The notes: generated from the letters alone by a model not told the origin. 64,000 nucleotides of DNA from Pseudoalteromonas rubra (GCF_005886805.2 NZ_CP045429.1:124001-188000); one strand, 5' to 3'. Numbered from the stretch's first letter, positions 28,314 to 38,758 are shown. Numbers and translations: made by a program.

Positions 28314-29099
28314 CTAGTCACAGGCTTTGTTACCAGGACACAGCTCGCTGAGCAGTGTTTGTGCTTTGGGGTTGCCTTTTGTCGCGGCCTGACGCAGTAA
28401 TTCGATTGCCCGCTTAGGATCTGCCTCTCCCCCTTCGCCACCAAGTAGCATGGTTGCGAGATTATACTGCCCCCAGTGATCATCCTGTTGCGCTGAAAGA
28501 GCAAAGGCCTCGCGTGCCTGCTGCAGTTCACCCATTTGATAGTGCGCTATGCCGCGTTGGTTGTCGGGCGAGAGCCGGTGTTTGGCTGTTGGTGTATGCA
28601 GGCGCGGTATCACTCTGGGCTTGACTATCCCACCCATGACATAAATGTCATTGGGGCGGTGGATGGCGTAGATCGCACCTTGCTCAAAATAGTGTGCCAG
28701 TTCAGTGCGGGGCCATTGCAGTGGCGTGGCATCAAAATAATTGTCCAGCATCAGGTTATCTAACTGAATTGCTCGTTTTACATCTCGTTTGCGACCATAA
28801 GTATATCGCCCTTGTTTGACGGTGATAATGTTGTCGGTCGTCGCCACAACCTGAGTGATCCGATATTGGGCCTGGTAGACTCGTTGCGTATCAAAGCGAC
28901 CTAAATCAACCAAAATCAGGTCATCTGTTTTGGGCTCGAGTAACAGCCGCTGAAACTGCGCTGTTTGCTGAGCATGCTGGAGCCAAAAATACCCGATAAC
29001 GCTCAGTACAGTCGCAACCAGCAATGCATTTTTGAAGCGGATGAGAAAGCGGGTGATCAGGTCATGGGATGTAAACAGGCCTGCGGTGAGTTTATCCAT
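28314..29099 (-). CDS. Membrane-anchored protein with C-terminal TPR/Sel1-like repeats
   Basis: The 261-residue protein has one membrane helix (about 22-42), a middle domain of unknown type (about 50-175) and a C-terminal Sel1/TPR-like part (A-I-E-L-L-R-Q-A-A-T-K-G-N-P-K-A). I chose the ATG at 29099 because AAGGA precedes it by six bases; an ATG at 29105 and a GTG at 29126 are also in frame. The function is not recognised. Its stop codon abuts that of the EAL gene (TAG-CTA). Confidence 0.7.
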   Translation of the reverse strand: MDKLTAGLFTSHDLITRFLIRFKNALLVATVLSVIGYFWLQHAQQTAQFQRLLLEPKTDDLILVDLGRFDTQRVYQAQYRITQVVATTDNIITVKQGRYTYGRKRDVKRAIQLDNLMLDNYFDATPLQWPRTELAHYFEQGAIYAIHRPNDIYVMGGIVKPRVIPRLHTPTAKHRLSPDNQRGIAHYQMGELQQAREAFALSAQQDDHWGQYNLATMLLGGEGGEADPKRAIELLRQAATKGNPKAQTLLSELCPGNKACD

Positions 29100-29121
29100 G
29101 GGCATTCCTTGATTGGGATGA

Positions 29122-29147
29122 GGCACCGCCCAACTCAGTCCGGTGCC
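29122..29147 (-). other. Hairpin between the M28 peptidase and the Sel1-like gene
   Basis: GGCACCG (29122-29128) and CGGTGCC (29141-29147) are perfect 7-bp inverted repeats with a 12-base loop. No T-run follows on the leftward strand, so termination would be weak. Confidence 0.3.
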
Positions 29148-29180
29148 TGTGCGGAAATCACTTACTGAACAATGCCGGCA

Positions 29181-30614
29181 TTATTTGCCTTGCATCGATG
29201 TTTTGCCATTAGCAGCCATTAAAGCAAAGACAGCATAGGCTGCGGTATTTTGCTTGAGTTTTTCCGGATCCACTTTATCCAGCGTATCGTCGGCTGTGTG
29301 ATGATAATCAAAATAGTCTGTACCATCCTGGTGCAGGTCGAAAATGGGCGCTGATGTCATGTTATTTAACGGTATCAAGTCCGGACCGCCACGCGCGCGA
29401 TTAGCGCCAATATAGGTAATGCCGAGCGGCTTAAGCTGTTCCGCAATAGCACGTACCAGTGGCAGAGACGCTGCATTCACTTTTGACTCGAACGCATACA
29501 CTACGTCAGCACCAAAGTCTGACTCAGCGGCGGCTACAATCTGCGCCAGTTTGTCTTCATGGCGTTTAAAGTAGGCTTTCGCTCCCCACAATCCAAGCTC
29601 TTCCGCGGCAAACAGGACTACCCGAATACTGCGCTTGGGGCGAGTGACTGACGCAATGTGTTTGGCCGCAGCCATGGTCAGCGTCATACCAGCGCCGTCG
29701 TCCAATGCGCCGGTCCCAAGATCCCAAGAGTCGTGATGGCTGCCAAGCAGCACATATTGATCAGGAAACTCTGAACCGGTGATTTCGCCGATCACGTTAA
29801 AACTGGTTCCTTCGCCCAGATCTTCGGTCTGAATATTGATCTCAACCTGAGGCGTGTGGCCATGCTTGAGCAGACGCGCGATTTGGTCGGCGTCCGGATT
29901 CGCAATGGCGGTTGCGGGTATTTTGGTAACTTGCTCATCGTAGTGACTGCCGCCGGTGTGGGCAAAGCGATGATGGGCAGTACTGACGGAACGCATCATG
30001 TAAGCGATAGCCCCTTTTTTCGCCGCTTCTACAGCCCCCTTATTGCGTGCCTGAACCGCCGGGCCGTAGCCATTACCATCGATGTCCCGATTCATTCGGT
30101 AGTTGATGAAGGCAATTTTACCTTTCAGGCTGCCAACCGGTGCGGCTTTGAGTTCATCAAAAGTTTCAAACAGCACGACTTCACCACGTAACCCTTGTTG
30201 TGGGGTGCTGATACTGTTACCCAGCGCCGTGATATGCAGGGGCTGCTCACTGGGCGCGATTAGTTTTGCCGATTCATGATAGCGTCGCCACTCAGGGAAG
30301 GTCGCGGCTTCCAGCCAGACTTTATCAAAGCCCAGGCGCTTAAACTGTTTCTCCGCCCAGGCCACGGTTAATTTATCGTTTTCTGTGCCGGGCAGGCGTG
30401 GGCCAATTTCTGTGGTGAGTGATTCCAGTAACTGCCAGCTTAAGTCGCTCTGACTTGCCAGCGTGCGCACTTTGGCGACGTCTTCGAGTTGTTTTTGTGT
30501 GAATTCATCAGCCTGACCCACAAAGCTGGCGGTTAACGCACAAAGTGGCAATAGCCAATGTCTGGCGGCGCTGGTTAGCCTGCCAAAAGGCGCAAAGCGT
30601 ATTATCTGATCCAT
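29181..30614 (-). CDS. Exported M28-family metallopeptidase (aminopeptidase type)
   Basis: The 477-residue protein has a signal peptide (hydrophobic about 18-32, likely cleavage after G-Q-A) and should act in the periplasm or outside. The M28 zinc site is visible: G-S-H-H-D-S-W-D, then L-D-D-G-A-G with the bridging Asp, and A-A-E-E-L-G-L-W-G with the catalytic Glu. A PA domain-like insert lies at about 140-240. The ATG has AAGGG upstream. It is divergent from dbpA. It is probably a nutrient-gathering peptidase; specificity is unknown. Confidence 0.9.
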   Translation of the reverse strand: MDQIIRFAPFGRLTSAARHWLLPLCALTASFVGQADEFTQKQLEDVAKVRTLASQSDLSWQLLESLTTEIGPRLPGTENDKLTVAWAEKQFKRLGFDKVWLEAATFPEWRRYHESAKLIAPSEQPLHITALGNSISTPQQGLRGEVVLFETFDELKAAPVGSLKGKIAFINYRMNRDIDGNGYGPAVQARNKGAVEAAKKGAIAYMMRSVSTAHHRFAHTGGSHYDEQVTKIPATAIANPDADQIARLLKHGHTPQVEINIQTEDLGEGTSFNVIGEITGSEFPDQYVLLGSHHDSWDLGTGALDDGAGMTLTMAAAKHIASVTRPKRSIRVVLFAAEELGLWGAKAYFKRHEDKLAQIVAAAESDFGADVVYAFESKVNAASLPLVRAIAEQLKPLGITYIGANRARGGPDLIPLNNMTSAPIFDLHQDGTDYFDYHHTADDTLDKVDPEKLKQNTAAYAVFALMAANGKTSMQGK

Positions 30615-30651
30615 AGTAACCCTTGGTAATTTACATCGACGGAGATTGTCG

Positions 30652-30663
30652 CAACAATTGTTG
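30652..30663. promoter_or_regulatory. Perfect 12-bp palindrome between M28 peptidase and dbpA
   Basis: CAACAATTGTTG is a perfect palindrome 38 bases upstream of the peptidase ATG, in the 155-bp divergent region. Its position would suit an operator. I do not recognise the regulator. Confidence 0.35.
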
Positions 30664-30769
30664 TTAAATTAAACTGTTTCGGGGTGAATGGGCGTTTTTG
30701 CTTACTGAAGTGACGGCGCTATGGGGGATTTGCTAAACTTGGCGGATTGAATTCATCCGAGGTAATAGT

Positions 30770-32155
30770 GTGACTCAGTCGTTTAATCAAGTGTCGTTGA
30801 CCCGGCACCTTCAAAGTGGTTTACAGCAAGCCGGTTTTACTACCATGACGCCCATTCAGGCGCAGGCATTGCCCGCCATTATTGCCCGCCAGGATGTGAT
30901 TGCGCAGGCAAAAACCGGGTCGGGGAAAACACTGGCATTTAGCCTTGGCCTGCTGAATAAATTGGTGGTCGAAGAGCAGGTGATCCAGAGTTTAGTACTG
31001 GCGCCGACTCGAGAGCTGGCGCAGCAGGTAGCTACTGAGATCCGCAAGCTGGCGCGTAGTATGCAAAATATCAAAGTACTGACCGTGTGTGGTGGTGAGC
31101 CTATCGGGCCCCAGATCAGCTCATTGGAGCATGGTGCGCACGTGGTGGTTGGCACCCCAGGGCGGATTGAAGAACATTTGTACAAAGGAACACTCGACCT
31201 GACCCAAGTGCAGACCTGGGTGTTGGATGAAGCCGATCAGATGTTGGCCATGGGGTTTGTCGAAGCGCTGGAAAATATCGCGATATACCTGCCGCCAGAG
31301 CGCCAGACCTTGATGTTTAGTGCCACTTATCAGAAAGACATTGAAGCGCTGACACAGCAGTTTATGCGTGAACCTGTGATGGTGAAAGGAGAAGAAGAGA
31401 CTCTCAACAGGCAGATTAAGCAGCAGTTTTTTGCACTCAAAAATAACAAGCTGAGATTGAATACTTTGCGGCTGTTGCTCCAGCATTACAAACCCGTCAG
31501 TTGCATTGCCTTTTGTAACACCAAAGTGGAAACGAAAAAGCTGTACAGTGAGCTGAAGAGTAGTGGTGTCAACGTCGTGACCTTACATGGCGACCTGGAT
31601 CAAGCTGAGCGGGTCCGTGCACTGATCCGCTTTGCCAATAAAAGTGCATCGGTATTGGTTGCCACGGATGTCGCTGCCCGGGGCCTGGATATTGAAGACG
31701 TTGATATGGTGATCAACTACCATATGGCGCTGGATCCGCAAACTCATGTACACCGGGTAGGTCGAACCGGGCGGGGTGGCAAAAAAGGCCTTGCGTGCTC
31801 CTTGTACGGTGAAAACGAGGCGTTTAAAGTCGCTAAATTGGGCGAAATTTATGAGCATACCTTTGAGCCAGCGACTCCTCCGCCACTGAGCCTGCTCGAC
31901 AAACCTGTGTTTAAGCCTCCTATGGTGACTTTGCAGGTTGATGGCGGTAAAAAAGATAAACTTCGTGCGGGTGATATTGTCGGTTGTCTGACTTCTGAGC
32001 AGGGGGTAGGTGCAAGTCTGATCGGTAATATCGATGTGTTGGATCATCAGGCATTTGTCGCGGTAGCCAGAGAAGGGGTCAAGCCTGCGCTGAGGAAGTT
32101 ACAGGAGAGCAAGCTAAAGGGGCGTAAATTTAAAGCCAAGCGAATGAGCCTGTAG
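30770..32155 (+). CDS. dbpA: DEAD-box RNA helicase DbpA
   Basis: The 461-residue protein has all helicase motifs: Q-motif region, A-K-T-G-S-G-K-T, P-T-R-E-L-A, D-E-A-D, S-A-T and H-R-V-G-R-T-G-R. Its C-terminal domain (about 385-461, T-L-Q-V-D-G-G-K-K-D-K-L-R and I-G-N-I-D-V-L-D) is the DbpA RNA-recognition fold that binds hairpin 92 of 23S rRNA in 50S assembly. It starts at GTG (30770) behind GAGGT. It is divergent from the peptidase gene. Confidence 0.94.
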   Translation: MTQSFNQVSLTRHLQSGLQQAGFTTMTPIQAQALPAIIARQDVIAQAKTGSGKTLAFSLGLLNKLVVEEQVIQSLVLAPTRELAQQVATEIRKLARSMQNIKVLTVCGGEPIGPQISSLEHGAHVVVGTPGRIEEHLYKGTLDLTQVQTWVLDEADQMLAMGFVEALENIAIYLPPERQTLMFSATYQKDIEALTQQFMREPVMVKGEEETLNRQIKQQFFALKNNKLRLNTLRLLLQHYKPVSCIAFCNTKVETKKLYSELKSSGVNVVTLHGDLDQAERVRALIRFANKSASVLVATDVAARGLDIEDVDMVINYHMALDPQTHVHRVGRTGRGGKKGLACSLYGENEAFKVAKLGEIYEHTFEPATPPPLSLLDKPVFKPPMVTLQVDGGKKDKLRAGDIVGCLTSEQGVGASLIGNIDVLDHQAFVAVAREGVKPALRKLQESKLKGRKFKAKRMSL

Positions 32156-32214
32156 GGTTATCAATGCACATTAAGCGAAGGGAAATCTGTCGATAATAGG
32201 GTTAAAAATCGCTA

Positions 32215-32231
32215 ATTTAGCCGAGCTAAAT
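32215..32231. terminator. AT-rich hairpin between dbpA and the DnaJ-related gene
   Basis: ATTTAGC (32215-32221) and GCTAAAT (32225-32231) form a perfect 7-bp stem with a 3-base loop between two convergent genes. A direct repeat AATCGCTAA flanks the stem on both sides. No strong T-run is seen, so a bidirectional terminator is only probable. Confidence 0.35.
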
Positions 32232-32249
32232 CGCTAAATAATTGCTGTG

Positions 32250-32861
32250 TTATCGCGAAGATTTTTCCGTTTTATGTGAGTTGCTTGAGTTTTCTACTTT
32301 CGCATAGTGTTTGAGTTGCTCGTATTCGTGCTGAAGCTGTTGAAACTCGGAGTTGTTACCTTGTTGATCCGGGTGGGCTGCAAATGCCAGTGTGCGCCAG
32401 CGCTTACTGAGTTGGCGCCGGCAATATGGAGTCGGCAGCTGCCATTTTTTAATTAACTCGGCGTGTTGTTGCGGTGCCAGTTGCGGTAATTTGAGGTAGC
32501 GTTGCCAGAACTGATCGAGTAACGCAATCACGTCGTCCTTGCTGGTATCATAATTGCGCCAATCTAAATAATAATCTCTGAGCGGATCCTGTGTTTGCAA
32601 AGCTGATTTGGCAGGTTGCTCAGTCAGGCGGATATCCATGGCCTCTACCTGAAGGTGGTAACCTTGTTCCGCACCCTCGTGCTGTAGCTGATACAGTGCG
32701 TTCATCAACAAAAAGTTACGTTTAAAAAGGTCCTTGTCCGGATCATTATCTAGTTTCGGCAATCCGATTTCAGCATCCAGCGCGGCGGCCAATCGATGCA
32801 ATTGGGTTGCGCGTTCACGGGTGATTATTCTAAAAGTGGCATCAAGGAGGGGGTTCAACAT
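32250..32861 (-). CDS. DnaJ-related protein with degenerate C-terminal J-domain
   Basis: The 203-residue protein has the DNAJ-related N-terminal domain (about 1-130) and a short C-terminal J-like region (about 150-190, R-T-L-A-F-A-A-H-P-D-Q-Q-G) that keeps the His-Pro-Asp motif needed to stimulate DnaK. An ATG at 32861 (M-L-N-P-L-L-D) with GGCGG upstream is preferred. An ATG at 32879 with AGAAG upstream is in frame and adds six residues. It is a likely co-chaperone of unknown client, divergent from the hybrid kinase. Confidence 0.78.
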   Translation of the reverse strand: MLNPLLDATFRIITRERATQLHRLAAALDAEIGLPKLDNDPDKDLFKRNFLLMNALYQLQHEGAEQGYHLQVEAMDIRLTEQPAKSALQTQDPLRDYYLDWRNYDTSKDDVIALLDQFWQRYLKLPQLAPQQHAELIKKWQLPTPYCRRQLSKRWRTLAFAAHPDQQGNNSEFQQLQHEYEQLKHYAKVENSSNSHKTEKSSR

Positions 32862-32947
32862 TGTTCCGCCTGTAAACATAGTGTATCTTCTTTGTTCAAT
32901 TCTTATTTTTTAACACGTCTATTGCAAGTAATACGGGGCAGACAGGG

Positions 32948-35806
32948 ATGATTAAGGGGTTTAAGTGGGCTGTGGCCACTGTGTTACTGGTGGGGATCTG
33001 GTCGGCGCAAGGCCGTGCTGAGTCTACTGCCAAACCTGCGATTACATCACAAATTGAGGCCTTATCAGACCTGTCCAGCTGGCAGGAGCAGGTACTCAGT
33101 GCCGAACGATTGCTACAGGTCACTGAATTAAGTCCGCAGCAACGTGCGGCGACCCTTAAGACCATAGGTAAAATTGCACTCGAAAGCATGCGCTATGAGA
33201 TGGCGATCCGTTATTTTGAGCAACTGGAATCTTTTAGTCGTGATGAGCGTTTGTCTGACAGTTTGTATCATGCACTTAAGATGCAGGGGATCAGTGCGTT
33301 TTATCAGGGAGATTACGCTGCATCTGTGGTCGATTATCAGCAGGCACTCGCAGTTGCTGAACAAAGAGATAACCCGATTGAGCGCGCAGACATCCACAAT
33401 AATCTGGGCATGTCATTTATTCAGATCCATGATTTAGAAGCCTCACTGGAACAGTATCTGGCAGCATATATGCTGTATGAACAGCATGGAAATGAGCAGG
33501 ATAGGGCTGATATGCTGCTGAATCTTGCCGGAGTTTATATTCGTCAGTTTCGCTACGATAAAGCAGAAGAGTTACTCAAGCGTGCCAGGACGTTATTTGA
33601 GCGGCTTGAAGATCATTATGGTGTGGCTTTAGTACAGGGTAATCTGGGGGTCATTTACACCGAATCAAATCGTCCTGAACTAGCCCGTGGTGCGGTTAAA
33701 GCTGCTGTTGATTACTACCACAGTATCAATGATACGCGTCATCTGGCATTTGAATATGTCAATATGGCGAAACTGAGCCTGCTGGTCCGTGATTACACGA
33801 CAGCAGAGCAGGAGGTCAATTTTGCCATGTATTACGCTGAAAAAGCCGACAATCAGGCTGGCGTAATGCATGCCTTACATCCGATGGCCAGGTTGCAGCT
33901 GATGCGCAATGATATCGCCGGTGCAAAAGCCAGCATTGATCAAGGGTTAATGCTGACTCGCAAACTGGGAGATAGGCTCAGGGAACGTGAGTTTTTACAC
34001 TTGCTGGCGCTGGTTCAGGCGGCAACAGGCAAGATGCAGTCTGCGGCTGAAACGCTCGATTACTATCGGGACTTGCAATTCTCGTTGCTCAATGAGGGGC
34101 TTATTACACGTCTTAATAAGTACCAGAGTAAGTTTGAAGAAAGTCAGTTAAGCCAGGAGCTTGCTAAAATGAAGCAAGCGCAGGAGCTACAGCAACTGCA
34201 AGATGAACAACGTAATCAACTATTGTGGATGAGTGGGCTGATCTTATGTCTGGCGCTGATCTCCGTGTTTGCTTTTTATCATCGCGCGACCGAGCGACGG
34301 GCAAAAATTGAGCTTAGTAAAAAAGTGGCACAGCGAACGGCACAGTTGCAGCAAAGCGCCGATGAGCTGCGTAATGCAAACCAGGTAAAAAGTCAGTTTT
34401 TAGCCAACATCAGCCATGAAATTCGCACCCCGCTGACTGCAATTTTGGGCCATGCCGAAAGCTTGCAGCAGGATTACACGCACGACGCCCATCTTATGTC
34501 GTCATTGGCCGTTGTGACGCGACAGGGCAATCATCTCAAAGACCTCATTAGCGATGTACTGGACCTGAGCAAAATAGAGGCGCAGCGACTGGAGCTGGAG
34601 TACACCGAATTTACTATTGAGAATTTATTGGCAGATGTCTGCGATATGTTTCAGCGTCCTTGTATGGAAAAGTCACTTGCCTTGTTAGTCGAAAATGAGT
34701 TGCCTGTCCCCTATTTGGTTCGGCTTGACTATGTGCGCCTGAAACAGATCTTAATAAACTTACTCAGCAATGCGGTTAAGTTTACGCAGCATGGGCAGGT
34801 AGAGCTGATTATTCGGCAATATGAAGATGGTCTCACCTTTCTTGTCCGGGACAGTGGCATTGGCATGTCACCGTCGCAGGTTGCCAGGATTTTTGAGTGT
34901 TTCCAGCAAGGAGATAACAGTATTACGCGTCGGTTTGGCGGCTCCGGATTAGGGCTTAGCCTGTCACAGCATTTGGCTAAGATGATGGGTGGTGAGATTT
35001 CGGTACATAGTGAAGTCGAGAAAGGGAGCCAGTTTAAGTTGGTTGTCCCTTGTGCCCGGCTGAGTCACACCAATGGAATAGAGTGCCTTAATGAGGCGCA
35101 GCCCGCCCTCAATCAGGAACCAGGTACACGCTTGTCCGGCACGGTATTGCTGGCGGAAGATCATGATGATAACCGTGCTTTGATCGTTCGTTTACTGGAA
35201 AAAATGGGCCTGGAAGTGGATGCCGTCAGTAACGGAAGGCAAGCTGTAGAACGCTGTCTCAGTGCTTATCCTGATGTAGTGTTGATGGACATTCAGATGC
35301 CAGAAATGGATGGCCTTGAAGCATTGCAACTATTGCGTCAGGCTGGCTTTGAGGGTGAGGTCTATGCACTGACGGCAAACGTGATGGAGCATGAAATTAA
35401 AGGTTACCTGGCTCAGGGGTTCAGTGGTCATCTCAGTAAACCGATCAACAGTGATGTGCTATATCAAACGCTTGCTCAGTCCTTGCAGCGCACCAATGCG
35501 GCTCAGGCACTGGACTTGTCGATAGACATGAGCGATCTCAAACAGAGTTTTGCACAGACCCTGGAACAGGAAAGGTATAAGCTGATCGATTTATGGCAAG
35601 AGCAGGATTGGCAGGCATTACAGCATCACTGCCATAAATTAAACGGGGCGGCGAGTATGTTCGAGTTTGTGCATATTGCAGATATTGCCTCACAGTTTGA
35701 AGCGGCGTTAAAGCAAGAGCAAACTGCCCTTTATCAGGATTTGTTTCTGATCCTGTGTGATGAACTCAAAGTGTGCAGTTACTCAGAACAGCTCGATGTC
35801 TCCTAA
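32948..35806 (+). CDS. TPR hybrid histidine kinase with receiver and HPt domains
   Basis: The 952-residue protein combines a signal-like helix (about 5-24), a TPR array (about 50-380), a short coiled coil (395-420) and a membrane helix (about 424-446). HisKA follows with phospho-acceptor His490 in S-H-E-I-R-T-P, then HATPase_c ([22 protein letters not shown]), a receiver domain with Asp781 in L-M-D-I-Q-M-P, and an HPt-like end with His896 in H-C-H-K-L-N-G-A. All phosphorelay residues look intact. The TPR part should lie in the periplasm and may sense peptides or proteins. No cognate response regulator is adjacent. Its 3' end overlaps the convergent MCP gene by 24 bp. Confidence 0.9.
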   Translation: MIKGFKWAVATVLLVGIWSAQGRAESTAKPAITSQIEALSDLSSWQEQVLSAERLLQVTELSPQQRAATLKTIGKIALESMRYEMAIRYFEQLESFSRDERLSDSLYHALKMQGISAFYQGDYAASVVDYQQALAVAEQRDNPIERADIHNNLGMSFIQIHDLEASLEQYLAAYMLYEQHGNEQDRADMLLNLAGVYIRQFRYDKAEELLKRARTLFERLEDHYGVALVQGNLGVIYTESNRPELARGAVKAAVDYYHSINDTRHLAFEYVNMAKLSLLVRDYTTAEQEVNFAMYYAEKADNQAGVMHALHPMARLQLMRNDIAGAKASIDQGLMLTRKLGDRLREREFLHLLALVQAATGKMQSAAETLDYYRDLQFSLLNEGLITRLNKYQSKFEESQLSQELAKMKQAQELQQLQDEQRNQLLWMSGLILCLALISVFAFYHRATERRAKIELSKKVAQRTAQLQQSADELRNANQVKSQFLANISHEIRTPLTAILGHAESLQQDYTHDAHLMSSLAVVTRQGNHLKDLISDVLDLSKIEAQRLELEYTEFTIENLLADVCDMFQRPCMEKSLALLVENELPVPYLVRLDYVRLKQILINLLSNAVKFTQHGQVELIIRQYEDGLTFLVRDSGIGMSPSQVARIFECFQQGDNSITRRFGGSGLGLSLSQHLAKMMGGEISVHSEVEKGSQFKLVVPCARLSHTNGIECLNEAQPALNQEPGTRLSGTVLLAEDHDDNRALIVRLLEKMGLEVDAVSNGRQAVERCLSAYPDVVLMDIQMPEMDGLEALQLLRQAGFEGEVYALTANVMEHEIKGYLAQGFSGHLSKPINSDVLYQTLAQSLQRTNAAQALDLSIDMSDLKQSFAQTLEQERYKLIDLWQEQDWQALQHHCHKLNGAASMFEFVHIADIASQFEAALKQEQTALYQDLFLILCDELKVCSYSEQLDVS

Positions 35807-37069
35807 TTTACTGTGTTCTTCAGCTTGGGGGCTGTGGGGCTTATTGGAGACTGCGTTAGTATCAACATTGCTGTTATAGCGACTGGTGTCGGTCCTGTGA
35901 GACATGTCAGGATGTGGTCGCTCTGCGGTAAACATAGATAACTTTTCATGAATACATGCGGCCAGGTTGATCAGATCACTGCTCGATACAGCCTGAATTT
36001 TTGACGCGGACAGCGCATCTGAATTGAGTTCAACCATAGACTCAATGCTGGATTGCGCTTCATCAGAGACGGTTTTCTGTTGGCTCACCTGGTCATGGAT
36101 GCTGTGCGACATAGCATTAATATCAATCATAGCCCGTTCAATCTGATCGACCTCTTTCGTTGAGGCTTCTGACAAACTAACCGTTTTATCGGTTTCTTCC
36201 AGTGCGGTTAACATCAGAGCATGTGCACTGTCTGTACCTGCCTGGATCTTGTTGACCATGTTGCGTACTTCTTGCGTCGATTGGCTGGTGCGAGCTGCAA
36301 GGCTGCGCACTTCGTCGGCTACTACGGCAAACCCTCGACCTTGTTCACCCGCTCTTGCGGCCTCAATAGCGGCATTCAGTGCTAACAAGTTGGTTTGATC
36401 TGCAATGGCATTAATCACATCAATGACGGAGCTAATGGCATCGCTGTCTGTTTTTAGTATCGCTATTTGTTCGCTGGTCGCCTGAATATTGCTTGCCAGC
36501 GTCATCAGGCTTTGTTGGCTTTTGTCAGTATCCACTCGGGTTTTTTTGACTGCCTGCGTGGCATTTTCAACGGAGCTGTAGATTTTCTCCAGGCTGTCAT
36601 CCAGCTCTCTTGAAACTGTCAACATATGGTTGATGGCTGTGGCTAGGTCTTCTCCATGTGCATGTTGAATGGTGGCTTTTTGTGTCATGGAGGCATAGGT
36701 ATCACGTAGGCTATCGGCCATGGGGGTCAGTCGCGATGAAGAGGCATAGACTTCTCCAATAATGTGTTCCATCATCGCCATACTGGCGTTTATCGCTAGG
36801 CAAGCTTTGGGGAGTGATTTGTCTTTTTCGTCAAAGCGAAAAGTCAGGTCAATCGTGTCCTGGTGATGAAGCGCACTGACAAAACTTTGCAGGTAGGCGC
36901 CCTTTTCTTGCTTCTTGTCTACCCAGAGTGTGATCACAACAGATGAAATCAGCATCATGACAATCAGTGAGGCGGTGGCTATTAGAGGTAGGGAGAATAT
37001 GGCTGCACAGACCAGCACGGCAGCTATGTTCACCGCAGTCACGGCCATGGCACTGGCTACTAAACGCAT
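35783..37069 (-). CDS. Methyl-accepting chemotaxis protein without a periplasmic sensor
   Basis: From the ATG at 37069 (GGAAG nine bases upstream) the protein has 428 residues. Two membrane helices lie close together (about 5-25 and 27-47), leaving almost no periplasmic loop, and I see no typical HAMP. The highly conserved hairpin tip is intact ([16 protein letters not shown], then [12 protein letters not shown]). It ends in G-D-I-E-L-F, like the short C-terminal tails of several MCPs of this group. An upstream ATG at 37174 in frame would add 35 polar residues without a ribosome binding site, so I reject it. It probably senses an internal or membrane signal. Confidence 0.88.
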   Translation of the reverse strand: MRLVASAMAVTAVNIAAVLVCAAIFSLPLIATASLIVMMLISSVVITLWVDKKQEKGAYLQSFVSALHHQDTIDLTFRFDEKDKSLPKACLAINASMAMMEHIIGEVYASSSRLTPMADSLRDTYASMTQKATIQHAHGEDLATAINHMLTVSRELDDSLEKIYSSVENATQAVKKTRVDTDKSQQSLMTLASNIQATSEQIAILKTDSDAISSVIDVINAIADQTNLLALNAAIEAARAGEQGRGFAVVADEVRSLAARTSQSTQEVRNMVNKIQAGTDSAHALMLTALEETDKTVSLSEASTKEVDQIERAMIDINAMSHSIHDQVSQQKTVSDEAQSSIESMVELNSDALSASKIQAVSSSDLINLAACIHEKLSMFTAERPHPDMSHRTDTSRYNSNVDTNAVSNKPHSPQAEEHSKLGDIELF

Positions 37070-37244
37070 TGAAGTGTTCTTCCTTATCAGGCTTACTAAA
37101 TAACACGTGTCGTAATGCAATTGCAGGCCCTGGTTGTGAGCCGTGCGGTCGGGAGAGGAGCCTTTCCCTGACATACAAACATGTGTCTTTGTACACTTCC
37201 TAATATATAGAACACCAATCAGAGAGTTCCAAGCTATGACGCCA

Positions 37245-37273
37245 TAAAAAAAGCCTGCATAAGCAGGCTTTTT
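37245..37273 (-). terminator. Bidirectional-looking terminator downstream of rho
   Basis: AGCCTGC (37252-37258) and GCAGGCT (37263-37269) form a stem with a 4-base loop. On the leftward strand it is followed by a T-run of seven (37245-37251); on the rightward strand by five T. It lies 14 bases beyond the rho stop and separates rho from the MCP gene. Confidence 0.88.
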
Positions 37274-37286
37274 CTGAAGTGGAGGG

Positions 37287-38546
37287 TTATTTTCGCTTCA
37301 TCGAGTCAAAGAACTCGTTGTTGGTTTTGCACATTGAAAGCTTATCGATCAGGAACTCCATTGCATCGATTTCGCTCATTTCATGAACAATTTTGCGTAA
37401 AATCCACATCTTTTGCAGCTCATCTGGCTTAGTGAGTAGCTCTTCACGACGGGTACCTGAGCGGTTAAAGTCGATCGCCGGGAAGACACGCTTTTCAGCG
37501 ATCTTACGGTTTAAGTGCAATTCCATGTTACCGGTGCCCTTAAACTCTTCGTAAATGACTTCATCCATCTTAGAGCCTGTATCAATCAGGGCAGTAGCGA
37601 TAATAGTCAGACTGCCACCTTCTTCTACATTACGTGCAGCACCGAAAAAGCGCTTCGGCTTGTGCAGTGCGTTGGCATCAACACCACCTGTCAGGACTTT
37701 ACCTGAAGATGGGATGACTGTGTTGTAGGCACGTGCAAGACGGGTGATTGAGTCCAACAGAATGATGACGTCTTTCTTGTGCTCGACTAAACGTTTCGCC
37801 TTTTCAATGACCATTTCTGCAACCTGTACGTGGCGGCTTGCTGGTTCATCGAAGGTTGAGGCGACTACTTCACCCTGCACCAGGCGCTGCATCTCTGTTA
37901 CTTCTTCCGGACGCTCGTCAATCAGTAGTACCATGAGCGTTGCGTCTGGGTTGTTGTAAGAAATAGACTGCGCAATATTCTGTAGCAGCATGGTTTTACC
38001 AGCTTTAGGTGGTGCAACTATCAATGCACGCTGACCTTTACCGATAGGAGAAGCCAGGTCCAGAACTCGGGCAGTGATGTCTTCTGTACTGCCGTTACCG
38101 CGTTCCATCACCATACGCTCGTTGGCGTGAATAGGCGTCAAGTTTTCGAACAAAATTTTCGTTCTGGAGTTTTCCGGCTTATCAAAGTTAACTTCATTCA
38201 CTTTCAACAGTGCGAAGTAGCGCTCACCATCTTTAGGTGGGCGGATCAGACCGCTGATACTGTCACCGGTACGTAGGCTAAAGCGTCTGATCTGGCTGGG
38301 CGAAACATAAATGTCATCCGGGCCTGCCAGGTAGGAGGCTTCCGATGAGCGTAAAAAGCCGAAGCCATCCTGAAGAATTTCCAGCACGCCGCCACCATAA
38401 ATGTTTTCGCCGCTTTTCGCGTGCGCTTTCAAGATGGCGAAGATGATGTCTTGTTTTCTCAGACGGGCGACGTTTTCGAGTCCCATAGACTCGGCAAGTT
38501 TTACAAGCTCATTGATTGACTTGTCTTTCAGTTCGCGTAAATGCAT
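37287..38546 (-). CDS. rho: Transcription termination factor Rho
   Basis: The 419-residue hexameric RNA helicase ends transcription at C-rich unstructured sites. The N-terminal RNA-binding domain (about 1-130, G-F-G-F-L-R and [10 protein letters not shown]) is conserved, with Walker [16 protein letters not shown] and the Q-loop and R-loop regions. It is very close to E. coli Rho along its whole length and has no insertion. Upstream lies 218 bp of structured leader after trxA; Rho autoregulates through its leader in E. coli. Confidence 0.98.
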   Translation of the reverse strand: MHLRELKDKSINELVKLAESMGLENVARLRKQDIIFAILKAHAKSGENIYGGGVLEILQDGFGFLRSSEASYLAGPDDIYVSPSQIRRFSLRTGDSISGLIRPPKDGERYFALLKVNEVNFDKPENSRTKILFENLTPIHANERMVMERGNGSTEDITARVLDLASPIGKGQRALIVAPPKAGKTMLLQNIAQSISYNNPDATLMVLLIDERPEEVTEMQRLVQGEVVASTFDEPASRHVQVAEMVIEKAKRLVEHKKDVIILLDSITRLARAYNTVIPSSGKVLTGGVDANALHKPKRFFGAARNVEEGGSLTIIATALIDTGSKMDEVIYEEFKGTGNMELHLNRKIAEKRVFPAIDFNRSGTRREELLTKPDELQKMWILRKIVHEMSEIDAMEFLIDKLSMCKTNNEFFDSMKRK

Positions 38547-38675
38547 ATTGGTGGGTTCTTTATTTAAAAGTTGTTCTCTCGTGGTACGAGGGATTGAATT
38601 GAAATTGCTTAAGGTTAGTGGCTCTATAAGTTAGCAGCTAGGGGAGCAGTCGTCCAGTCTTTATACAAATTTAAT

Positions 38676-38702
38676 CAGGTAGTGCTAACACAGCACTACC
38701 TG
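38676..38702 (-). terminator. 11-bp hairpin in the trxA-rho intergenic region
   Basis: CAGGTAGTGCT (38676-38686) and AGCACTACCTG (38692-38702) are perfect inverted repeats with a 5-base loop. On the leftward transcript it lies about 60 bases after the trxA stop and is followed by ATTAAATTT, so it probably terminates trxA at least partly before rho. Confidence 0.6.
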
Positions 38703-38718
38703 TTACATTCAGACTGTG

Positions 38719-38758
38719 ACTTATCAGCGACCAGCTTACGCTGATGCTGGTAATAAGT
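38719..38758 (-). other. Alternative overlapping hairpins just after trxA
   Basis: ATCAGCG (38723-38729) / CGCTGAT (38739-38745) and ACCAGC (38730-38735) / GCTGGT (38746-38751) are both perfect but interleaved, so only one can form fully at a time. An outer pair ACTTAT (38719-38724) / ATAAGT (38753-38758) would favour the second. It begins 6 bases after the trxA stop on the leftward transcript. Confidence 0.45.

Noticed and set aside
37070..37174. Upstream start for the MCP
   Set aside because: It would add 35 polar residues ahead of the first membrane helix with no ribosome binding site; the ATG at 37069 has GGAAG upstream.
38719..38758. H-type pseudoknot between trxA and rho
   Set aside because: The stems are interleaved in the right order, but two connecting loops have zero bases, so both cannot form fully together; kept only as alternative hairpins.
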